From: Halarcobacter anaerophilus
GTDB taxonomy: Bacteria > Campylobacterota > Campylobacteria > Campylobacterales > Arcobacteraceae
Reading direction: 5' to 3'
Assembly: GCF_006459125.1 (NCBI RefSeq)
Contig: NZ_CP041070.1
Coordinates: 2,232,001 to 2,296,000 of the forward strand
Length of the DNA stretch: 64,000 nt
Position numbers and translations under genes: made by a program. This document shows, piece by piece, positions 42,770 to 50,801 of the stretch (within the stretch, counting starts at the first letter, position 1; every line of letters starts with the position of its first letter). Under the pieces are notes generated by a model that was not told where the DNA came from, did no database searches, and was given only the letters and a program-made list of their open reading frames with translations.

Positions 42770-43681
42770 ATGAATATAGGTTTAATGCTTTTATATGAAA
42801 ATTGGAACGAAGACTTTTCAAAAGCTTTTCAAAATCAACATGAAATAATTATGCTAAGCGAACAACTTGGATTTAATGAAGTTTGGATAACAGAACATCA
42901 CTTCAATAAATTTAGTCTAAGTTCTTCAATTATGACTCTCATGGCATATATTATTGCAACAACAAAAAAAATAAGAGTAGGCACCGCTTCAATACTTACT
43001 CCTATTTATAATCCCATCATTGTAGCTGAGGCTATAGCCACATTAAATATCCTCAGTAATAATAGATTTAATTTTGGCGTTGCAAAAGGTGGTCCCTTCA
43101 AAAAACAAAATCGAATGTTTGACTTTGAAAACTCGAGAGAGACTATGCTTGAGAATCTTGATCAAATATTTTCATATTTAAAGGATGAAAGCAGTGTTTA
43201 TCCAAAACCTATTGGTAATATTCCCACGTTTATAGCTTCAAAAAATGAGCAGTCCATAAAGTTTGCAGCCCAAAGAGATATTGGGTTAATGGCTGCCCAT
43301 CTTTGGTCTACTGAAATTATAAAAGACATTATTGAGCAATATAAGAAAGCCAATTATCTTAACCTTCCTCCCCAAATTATGTGTTCAAGAGGCTTTTATA
43401 TGGCAAGTAGCAATGATGAAGCTATAAATGAGGCACTTCCTGCTCTAACACGATTTAGAGAACAAATGGAAAAACAAGGAATCAGCAGTCCTATTTTTTA
43501 TGATGAAGATTATTGGATTGAAAATGGAATAATAGGAGATAAAGAGACCTGTTTAAAAAAAGTAAAAGAGTTAAAAGACTTAGGTATTACAAACTTAGCA
43601 TTAAAACCGATTTCAAATGAGGTTGAAAAAAATAAAAATTCTTTAGAACTGTTCGCTAAAGAAATTTTGGTTAATTTATAG
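42770..43681 (+). CDS. Luciferase-like flavin monooxygenase
   Basis: A 303-aa bacterial luciferase-family (F420/FMN) TIM-barrel protein. Seen: LGFNEVWITEHHFNKF (about 35-50), KIRVGTASILTPIYNPIIVAEAIATL and a C-terminal GDKETCLKKVKELKDLGIT. I start at ATG 42770 after AGTAGG; the upstream 21 codons of the longer frame lie inside the ModE-like operator. It is the first gene of the permease/ATPase operon. Family members oxidise organic ligands; cleaving an imported chelator is an inference. Confidence 0.85.
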   Translation: MNIGLMLLYENWNEDFSKAFQNQHEIIMLSEQLGFNEVWITEHHFNKFSLSSSIMTLMAYIIATTKKIRVGTASILTPIYNPIIVAEAIATLNILSNNRFNFGVAKGGPFKKQNRMFDFENSRETMLENLDQIFSYLKDESSVYPKPIGNIPTFIASKNEQSIKFAAQRDIGLMAAHLWSTEIIKDIIEQYKKANYLNLPPQIMCSRGFYMASSNDEAINEALPALTRFREQMEKQGISSPIFYDEDYWIENGIIGDKETCLKKVKELKDLGITNLALKPISNEVEKNKNSLELFAKEILVNL

Positions 43682-43684
43682 AAT

Positions 43685-44680
43685 ATGAAACCGATTTTAG
43701 TGCTTTTTATACTGCTTGTTATTATTGCTGTTTTTTCTTTGTCTTTAGGACAATATGAACTTTCAGTTTCAGAAATAATAAATTTTTTTTTATACAAAAT
43801 TGGTATAGGAACTATTGATAATGTGCAGCTTATGCAAAATATAATTATTGAGATAAGGTTTCCACGAATCGTATCTTCAATATTAATAGGTGCATCTTTG
43901 GCAATTTCAGGAGTTGCTTTTCAATCAATGTTTAAAAATCCTTTAGTCTCTCCCGGGATATTGGGCGTTTTATCAGGTGCCTCTTTCGGCGCCGCACTTG
44001 GAATGATATTTTTCAAAGAGTTTTTACTTATACAAGCTTCATCGTTTGTATTTGGTATTGCAGCAGTTTTTATTGCTCTTTTTATATCAATGTTTAATAA
44101 ACAAAATCAATTAATACTTCTTATTTTAGGCGGTGTCGTAAGTTCTGCATTTTTCAGTTCTATGTTATCTATTACAAAATATATGGCAGATCCATATGAT
44201 GAACTTCCTGCAATCGTTTATTGGATGATGGGAAGTTTGGCACTTATTGACAAACAGACTATTTATGTAGTCTCTATACCTATTTTATTAGGAATATTTT
44301 TAATGATTTTTCTTTCAAAATATTTGAATATTTTAAGCTTAGGAGATGAAGAGGCAAAAAGTTTGGGAATAAATGTAAAACTTATGAGATTTGTAATTAT
44401 TCTTATTGCAACTTTTATCAGTGCTTTTACCGTTGTACTTGCGGGAATGATAGGTTGGGTAGGTTTAGTAATTCCTCATATCGCAAGATTATTATTTGGC
44501 TCAAACAATATTATAATTGTTCCTATATCAGCCCTGCTTGGAGGAATATATCTCTTAATAATAGACAATGTTTCAAGAACAATGTTTAGTGTTGAGATTC
44601 CTATAGGTATTTTAACCTCTTTAATAGGAATCCCGTTTTTTGCTTATGCTTTAAAAAACGTCAAAAAAGGATGGGGATAA
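43685..44680 (+). CDS. FecCD-family ABC transporter permease (MolB-like)
   Basis: A 331-aa inner-membrane permease. EIRFPRIVSSILIGASLAIS (about 56-75), FKNPLVSPGILGVLSGASFG (about 82-101) and GMIGWVGLVIPHIARLLFG (about 258-276) are FecCD signatures. It starts 4 bp after the luciferase-like gene and overlaps the ATPase start by 1 base. It is the only permease between 39 and 57 kb, while three binding proteins and four receptors are present, so they may share it. Confidence 0.95.
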   Translation: MKPILVLFILLVIIAVFSLSLGQYELSVSEIINFFLYKIGIGTIDNVQLMQNIIIEIRFPRIVSSILIGASLAISGVAFQSMFKNPLVSPGILGVLSGASFGAALGMIFFKEFLLIQASSFVFGIAAVFIALFISMFNKQNQLILLILGGVVSSAFFSSMLSITKYMADPYDELPAIVYWMMGSLALIDKQTIYVVSIPILLGIFLMIFLSKYLNILSLGDEEAKSLGINVKLMRFVIILIATFISAFTVVLAGMIGWVGLVIPHIARLLFGSNNIIIVPISALLGGIYLLIIDNVSRTMFSVEIPIGILTSLIGIPFFAYALKNVKKGWG

Positions 44681-45438
44681 TGTTTAAAGTAGAAGATTTA
44701 AAATTCTCATATGGGAAAAAAGAGATTTTAAAAGGAATCAGTTTTGAAATAAATTCATCTGATATAGTCTCAATTTTAGGTCCAAACGGTTGTGGAAAAA
44801 CGACTTTGCTAAAAATTATGTTAGGTTTTTTAAAACCAAGCCAGGGAAAAGTATATTTCGGCGGAAAAGATATAAGCAAAATAAAACCCAAACATTTTTT
44901 TCAAAGAGTTGCATATATACCCCAAATTCATGACGGAGCTTTTGGCTATTTGGTAAAAGATGTCGTCTTGATGGGAAGAATGCCATATAAGTCAATTTTT
45001 TCAAATTTTAATAAAGAGGATAAAAAAATAACTCTCAATGCTTTAGAAGTAATGGGAATAGAACATTTAAAAGACGAAATTTATACTACATTAAGCGGTG
45101 GACAAAGACAATTAGTTTTAATAGCAAGGGCAATTGCCCAACAAGCCGACATTTTTATAATGGATGAGCCTGTCAACGGATTAGACTTTGGAAACCAATA
45201 CAAACTTCTTAATAAAATCAAAGAACTATCAAAAAAAGATTTAACTTTTATAAAAACAAGCCATTATCCGGATCATGTCTTTTTTGTATCAAATGAAGCT
45301 ATTTTTTTAGACAAAGGCAAAATTCTGGAAAAAGGCAATCCCGAAACAATCATAAGAGAAGAAAATATAAAAAAAGTTTATAAAATAGAATCAAAAATTA
45401 TCAATATTAATAATAGAAATATCTGTTTAGCTGTGTAA
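44680..45438 (+). CDS. ABC transporter ATP-binding protein (MolC/FepC-like)
   Basis: ATPase of the 43685 permease. Walker A GPNGCGKTT, Q-loop YIPQIHDG, signature LSGGQRQ, Walker B IFIMDEP with VNGLD, and the switch His in TSHYPDHVFFV. I use ATG 44680 (MFKVEDLKF), which overlaps the permease stop as TAATG, giving 252 aa; a start at 44671 would add three residues. The receptor at 45492 follows after 53 bp containing ModE-like operator 3. Confidence 0.93.
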   Translation: MFKVEDLKFSYGKKEILKGISFEINSSDIVSILGPNGCGKTTLLKIMLGFLKPSQGKVYFGGKDISKIKPKHFFQRVAYIPQIHDGAFGYLVKDVVLMGRMPYKSIFSNFNKEDKKITLNALEVMGIEHLKDEIYTTLSGGQRQLVLIARAIAQQADIFIMDEPVNGLDFGNQYKLLNKIKELSKKDLTFIKTSHYPDHVFFVSNEAIFLDKGKILEKGNPETIIREENIKKVYKIESKIININNRNICLAV

Positions 45439-45454
45439 ATATTTTTTTAATTAT

Positions 45455-45478
45455 CGTTATATACTTATTTATATAAAG
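45455..45478 (+). promoter_or_regulatory. ModE-like operator 3
   Basis: A 24-bp inverted repeat: CGTTATATA, 6-bp spacer, TATATAAAG; 17 of 18 positions match CGTTATATA-N6-TATATAACG, and it is preceded by AT as in the E. coli modA site as I recall it. It lies just before the ribosome binding site (GAAGGAG) of the 45492 receptor, between the ATPase and receptor genes, so the receptor operon may have its own Mo-controlled promoter. Confidence 0.75.
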
Positions 45479-45491
45479 AGAAGGAGAATAA

Positions 45492-47702
45492 ATGCAACAT
45501 AAATCACAAATTTTATTTTTAAGTCTTTGTAGTTTGGCAATTGCTCAAGAAGATATAAAAATAAAACCTATTGATATTAATGAGAATAAAATCAGTCAAT
45601 TTTATGATTTTACTGAATCTTCACAAAAAAGAGTCATAAATAAAGATTTACTTGAAGTTTTGCAAGGAACTAGTTCAACAAACTATTTTAAAAGTTTGGA
45701 ATTAATACCTTCTATAAATTTGGAAACTCATGATCCTTATTCTTTAACTGTTGATCAAAATATGTTCAGAGTCAGGGGACAAGTTGCAGATACTTTTAGT
45801 AAATTGAGTGCAACTATTGAAGATATACCTTTTGGTGTTAATGTTGGGAATGGGGCAACAGGATATTTAATAGATAAAGAAAATCTTTCACAAGCAGAGT
45901 TTATTACAGGGATAACCCCAGCAAACAAGGGACTTGGTTTAGGAGATACAGCTGGTTCTTTAAATTTAAAACTTCTAAAGCCTAAAGATAAAATGGGTGC
46001 AACTTTATCTTTGGGAGCTGGAACTGATGCTTTCAAAAAAGCTCATTTTCGTTTTGACAGTGGAAAAATTAAAGACAAAGCTAAATTTTTTATTTCAACT
46101 TCAGCTATGGAAAATGATAAATACAAAGGTGAAGGTGATATAAAAAGAAAAAACGTTGAAGCTATGACAACAGTAGATTTAACAGATAATGTTCAATGGG
46201 AACTTTTTGGAACTTATAATACCTTTGACAGGTATGAATATAGACCTTTAACATATGAAGAAACAAAATCTTTAAGTTCAAATTATAATCTTGATTATAA
46301 TACTTCAATAACAGGAAATAGTAAAGAAGATGCTAATTACTATGATTTTTATAAACAAGATTTTCACGAGTATTTTATTTATACAGCTTTAAATTCAAAA
46401 ATTGGTGAGACTGCTATAAAAATAAAACCTTATACTTTTGGCAGTGCAGGTACAAGATATCAAGGAGATACGTCAAAAGGTACTGTCAAAAAAATGAGTA
46501 TCGAACAAGAAGCATATGGAATCAATCTTGAATTAAATCACCCTCTTGCTGGTGGTGATTTATATGGTGGTTGGTGGTATCAGAGAATGGAATCAACCCC
46601 TCCTCCTAAAATGATGAAAGTTTATAAAATTCAACCTGATGGTAGTTTAAAATATGCTTCAACAGGTATGTTAACTAATGTTGAAGATAGAGTTTCAAAT
46701 TCTCCTTTTATTGGTTATGAAAAAAGATTTAACAATACTTATATAAATGCAGGATTAAGATATATAATGTTTGATTTTCCTGCCGTTACAGGATATGACA
46801 CTTCAGGACTTCCAAATCTTTCTTATGATGATGCAAAATCTGCTTCAAGTGGAGTGAAAGATGGAATGAAAGTAGATGCGAGTAGTTATGACAAACTCCT
46901 TCCAAGTATAGCAATAGAACAAATTTTAAATGATAATTGGAAAATTGGTGGAGGTTATGCAAAAAATTATGCAAATCCATGGCAAGGTCCCTTGTGGTCA
47001 GTTTATAATTCAAATACTGCAAAATTTCAAGCAGCAGGTATTAGTTTACAGGATTTATGGGATGAACTAAAACTTGAAACTTCAGACAATTTTGAAATTT
47101 TTGCCCAATACTCTAATGATAAATTTTCTATAAAAAATACATTTTTCTACGGTAAATACAAAAATAAACAAGTTACTGTATATGATTCAAATCTTGATTT
47201 AAGTTATTATAAAAGTGACGCAGAAGCTACTTCAATGGGTGCAGAACTTGAAGCAAATTATCAATTAAGTACAAATTCTACAATATTTGCTTCTGTATAT
47301 TACAACAAATTTGAATTTGAAGATGATATCTTATTAACAACAAATAGCTACTTAAAAACCCAAGGAAATCAAATTCCTGATGTAGCTAAAATAGGTGCAA
47401 AAGTAGGAGTTAATTTTAGATATAACAACTTTACAATAACTCCAATCGCAAGATATGTAGGGAAAAGATATGGTGATGCTGAAAATAATGAAGAGGTTGA
47501 CCCTTATACTGTTTTTGATTTAAATGCAAAATATGTTTTGAAAAAAGATCAAATAGAGCTTTCACTGGCACTTCAAAATATTTTTGACAAGGAATACGTA
47601 GGAGTAGTTAAAAACAGTCTTGATGATACAAGAACAGGTTCAACTTCATATTATCAAGGTGCTCCATTCTCAGCAGTTCTAAGTATGGTATTTAGGTTCT
47701 AA
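45492..47702 (+). CDS. TonB-dependent receptor, Mo-island receptor 1
   Basis: A 736-aa receptor with signal peptide (LFLSLCSLAIAQED), TonB box IKIKPIDINEN (about 23-33), plug motif FRVRGQVADTFSKLSATIED and NKGLGLGDTAGSLNLKLL, and barrel ending in SVLSMVFRF-like sequence. Directly follows ModE-like operator 3. Ligand unknown; if the operator is real, a molybdenum or tungsten complex is plausible. CCA is used more often for Pro than in most genes here. Possible operon with 47704-57421. Confidence 0.88.
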   Translation: MQHKSQILFLSLCSLAIAQEDIKIKPIDINENKISQFYDFTESSQKRVINKDLLEVLQGTSSTNYFKSLELIPSINLETHDPYSLTVDQNMFRVRGQVADTFSKLSATIEDIPFGVNVGNGATGYLIDKENLSQAEFITGITPANKGLGLGDTAGSLNLKLLKPKDKMGATLSLGAGTDAFKKAHFRFDSGKIKDKAKFFISTSAMENDKYKGEGDIKRKNVEAMTTVDLTDNVQWELFGTYNTFDRYEYRPLTYEETKSLSSNYNLDYNTSITGNSKEDANYYDFYKQDFHEYFIYTALNSKIGETAIKIKPYTFGSAGTRYQGDTSKGTVKKMSIEQEAYGINLELNHPLAGGDLYGGWWYQRMESTPPPKMMKVYKIQPDGSLKYASTGMLTNVEDRVSNSPFIGYEKRFNNTYINAGLRYIMFDFPAVTGYDTSGLPNLSYDDAKSASSGVKDGMKVDASSYDKLLPSIAIEQILNDNWKIGGGYAKNYANPWQGPLWSVYNSNTAKFQAAGISLQDLWDELKLETSDNFEIFAQYSNDKFSIKNTFFYGKYKNKQVTVYDSNLDLSYYKSDAEATSMGAELEANYQLSTNSTIFASVYYNKFEFEDDILLTTNSYLKTQGNQIPDVAKIGAKVGVNFRYNNFTITPIARYVGKRYGDAENNEEVDPYTVFDLNAKYVLKKDQIELSLALQNIFDKEYVGVVKNSLDDTRTGSTSYYQGAPFSAVLSMVFRF

Positions 47703-47703
47703 G

Positions 47704-48723
47704 ATGAAAAAATTTACTCTATTTTTTATTGGAATTCTTTTTTCTTTTAATTTATTTGCCACTTCTATTAAAGATATGGCAAATAGAGACATTGAAGTAC
47801 CTGAAAAAATTGAAGGTATTGTAAGTGTAGGTGGGACTCCTGCAATAAATGCTTTTTTATTTGCCTTTAAAAAAGCCGACCTAATAAAAAATGGTGTCGA
47901 AAATGAAAATTTAAAAAAAATGCCATTTTGGAGACACCAACAATGGTTTATGCCAAATATTTTTGATTTGCCGCAAGTTTCATCAAATCCACCTTCATGG
48001 ACACCAAATTTTGAAAAGCTTGCCCTTACAAAATTTGATATTGCTTTTGTAAATAATTCATTAGCTGCAAATATGCTTGAAAAAAGAGCTTATAAAACAG
48101 CAGTAATAAACTGGCAAGGTGAAAATAATATTCAAAAAAGTATGAATTTTTTAGGTGAATTTTTCAATATGCAAAACCATGCAAAAGAGTATGAAAATTA
48201 TTATACAAAGATTATAAAGCTGATTGAAGAAAGAACAAAAAAGATAAAAACAAAAAAAACAGCTTTATATATAAGACTTGATAATTTAATGATGCCAATG
48301 GTAACAACAGCAAATACAATCTTTAAAAAAGCAGCTGTTATCTCTTCTTCCGAACATATAAATAAAGAACATGTTTCAATAGATATGGAAAAATTATATC
48401 TTATGAATCCAGATTTTCTTTTTGTTTGGGGAGAAAAAAATGTAAAACTTGCATTAACTAATCCAAAATTCAAAAATCTAAAAGCTGTAAAAAACAAAAA
48501 TGTATTCTCTGTACCAATGGGAATACATTTTTGGACACATTATACTCCAGAACAAATTTTATGTATTTTGTGGGTGGCAAAACATGCTTATCCAGAAAAT
48601 TTCAAAGATATAAATATATTTGAAGAAACAAAATCATTTTATAAACAATTTATGGGAAAAGAACTCTCAAAAAATCAAATAAATGAAATTTTAAATTTAA
48701 ACACACACAAGGAAACAAAATGA
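47704..48723 (+). CDS. Periplasmic substrate-binding protein, class III (binder C)
   Basis: A 339-aa protein with signal peptide (LFFIGILFSFNLFATSI). SIKDMANRDIEVPEKIEGIVSVGG is the usual family start, and LKAVKNKNVFSVPMG with WTHYTPEQILCILWVAKHAYP the C-terminal region. It lacks the DRPPSFM motif of binders A and B, so it probably has another ligand or partner. Proline codons are CCA in 10 of 14 cases, against 1 of 16 in binder A, which hints at a different origin. The gene lies between two receptor genes, 1 bp after the first. Confidence 0.85.
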   Translation: MKKFTLFFIGILFSFNLFATSIKDMANRDIEVPEKIEGIVSVGGTPAINAFLFAFKKADLIKNGVENENLKKMPFWRHQQWFMPNIFDLPQVSSNPPSWTPNFEKLALTKFDIAFVNNSLAANMLEKRAYKTAVINWQGENNIQKSMNFLGEFFNMQNHAKEYENYYTKIIKLIEERTKKIKTKKTALYIRLDNLMMPMVTTANTIFKKAAVISSSEHINKEHVSIDMEKLYLMNPDFLFVWGEKNVKLALTNPKFKNLKAVKNKNVFSVPMGIHFWTHYTPEQILCILWVAKHAYPENFKDINIFEETKSFYKQFMGKELSKNQINEILNLNTHKETK

Positions 48724-50789
48724 AAACAAAATTATCTTTAATTGCAGCAACACTTTGCTCATTAACTTACGCACAAGAGGTGAAACTATCCGATATAGAT
48801 ATCAATGACAAATTAATTTCCGAACAAACACCCTTAAGTAGTTCAAAAAAAACAATTAATGTAAAAGATGATGTTCAGTCAACTTCAATAAATGATTCTT
48901 TAAAAAAAGCATTTTTTGTTGATTTTAAAAAATCAAGTGAATATGAATCCGAACCATATATAAGAGGTAGAGGGAATAAAGGTGTTCCCGTATTTTTAGA
49001 AGGAATGAGGGTAAATGAAGGGCATAGTGATTCAACTAATATTTTCGGTTTAAGCGATATTGCCCAAATTGATGTTTATAGAGGAGCTTCAGGAGCAAAG
49101 CTTGGAATGGGAGCAATGAGTGGAGCTGTCGTCGTTAAATTTAAAGAACCCATCTTCAGTGATAAAGAAGAGCTTAGTCTATCGGGATTTGCAAATGCAA
49201 AAAGTTCATTTTTATCAAAAGAAGGTTCTTCAAATTCAATGGGAGTAAATCTTTATAATAATAAGGTAAATATCTCTTTGAGTGGAGGAATCAGCGATTA
49301 TGATAATTATGAAGATGGAGATTCCAACGAAGTTTTACATTCAAAATATGAAACAAAAAGCTTAAATGGAAGCGTTTCAATTAAAACAGGAGAGGACAGC
49401 TACATTTATGCAAGATATATGAGAGATAGAGCAGATTCAGAAGATCCTTATACAAGGTTTTTAAATGCAGCAAATAATCTTTGGACCTATTACGACAGAC
49501 CAAATGATGATTCAAAAACTTATTTTGTAGGATTTAGAAAAAAAAGAGTTGCAGGATTTGATAACTTTGATATTCAATACTTCAAAAATGAATCTCACTA
49601 TGACTACAATGTAAAAAGAGAAGCAACAGTCTCAGAACAACAAGAACTTTTTAGAGAGAGTGATACTAAAGGTTTAAAAATCTCTGCAAATAAAAATTTA
49701 GGAAAACATAATCTTGAACTATCTACAAAATATCAAAAGATGGAAGTAGTAAACGGTTTAAGAAGATATGATTACGGTACATCTACTTGGGGAGACTGGA
49801 CGGCTGCTCCCGGAATTACAGGAGGTGAAATTAAAACATTTATGTTAAATGCCTCTGACGATATTTTTATTGACAAAGCATTTTTCAATCTTGCAGCAGG
49901 ATATGAACATATAAAAAGAGAAGTTACCTCAAATGTAAAAACAGGAGCTTACTCTTCACTTCTTCCTTCTGAATTATTATCTCAAGTAGTACAAGATGAT
50001 ACTGATGAAAAAGATAATGTTTTATCTCTAAGTGCAACAGCAGGGTATGAAATTTCTCCTGCATTTATTCCTTATATCAAAGTCTCAAGCGCAGCTAGAA
50101 CACCATATTTTAACGAACAATACGGGAACAATCCAAATAACGGTTCTTTGATACCAAACCAAGATTTAGACAACGAAAAAGTATACGGTATTGATTTAGG
50201 AGCGGACGGACAACTCGGAAAGTTTTACTATTCAAGTGCTTTTTATTATCAAAAATATAAAGATTATATCGAGCTTGTAAATACAGGATATAAAACAACA
50301 GGAAATCTTCCTATAAAACAGTATGTAAACTTGGACGATGCAGAAGTTTACGGGGTAGAAGCAATGATAGGATATAACATCACAAATGACATTTTTGCAC
50401 AAGCTACATATACATACACTAGAGGAAAAAATAAAGATGATAATACCTCATTGGCTTACATAGCACCGCAAAAGCTTATCTTGTCTATTGCGCAAGTAAA
50501 ACCAAAAGGCTTAAACTGGAGATTAGAACAAGAACTTGTTGACAATCAAGACAAAATCTCTGAAGTTAACGGAGAAAAAGAGACAGCAGGATATGGAGTT
50601 ACGAATGCTTCAATAGCATATAACTTTGATAAATTTTCAATGTTTAAAAGTGCAACACTATCTTTTGAACTAAATAATATCTTTGATAAAACTTATAAAG
50701 AACACCTAAGTAAAGTTTCCAGCACTTCTTACTATATACCTTATGAATCGGGTATCAACGGTGCGATTGCTTTAAATCTAAAATTTTAA
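48720..50789 (+). CDS. TonB-dependent receptor, Mo-island receptor 2
   Basis: A 689-aa receptor with signal peptide (LSLIAATLCSLTYAQEV), TonB box VKLSDIDINDK, plug motif YIRGRGNKGVPVFLEGMRVN and RGASGAKLGMGAMSGAVVVKF, and barrel end GAIALNLKF. It overlaps binder C by 4 bp and is followed after 12 bp by receptor 3, so the genes are cotranscribed. The ligand is unknown. Confidence 0.88.
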   Translation: MKTKLSLIAATLCSLTYAQEVKLSDIDINDKLISEQTPLSSSKKTINVKDDVQSTSINDSLKKAFFVDFKKSSEYESEPYIRGRGNKGVPVFLEGMRVNEGHSDSTNIFGLSDIAQIDVYRGASGAKLGMGAMSGAVVVKFKEPIFSDKEELSLSGFANAKSSFLSKEGSSNSMGVNLYNNKVNISLSGGISDYDNYEDGDSNEVLHSKYETKSLNGSVSIKTGEDSYIYARYMRDRADSEDPYTRFLNAANNLWTYYDRPNDDSKTYFVGFRKKRVAGFDNFDIQYFKNESHYDYNVKREATVSEQQELFRESDTKGLKISANKNLGKHNLELSTKYQKMEVVNGLRRYDYGTSTWGDWTAAPGITGGEIKTFMLNASDDIFIDKAFFNLAAGYEHIKREVTSNVKTGAYSSLLPSELLSQVVQDDTDEKDNVLSLSATAGYEISPAFIPYIKVSSAARTPYFNEQYGNNPNNGSLIPNQDLDNEKVYGIDLGADGQLGKFYYSSAFYYQKYKDYIELVNTGYKTTGNLPIKQYVNLDDAEVYGVEAMIGYNITNDIFAQATYTYTRGKNKDDNTSLAYIAPQKLILSIAQVKPKGLNWRLEQELVDNQDKISEVNGEKETAGYGVTNASIAYNFDKFSMFKSATLSFELNNIFDKTYKEHLSKVSSTSYYIPYESGINGAIALNLKF

Positions 50790-50801
50790 GAGGAGATTAA
50801 A

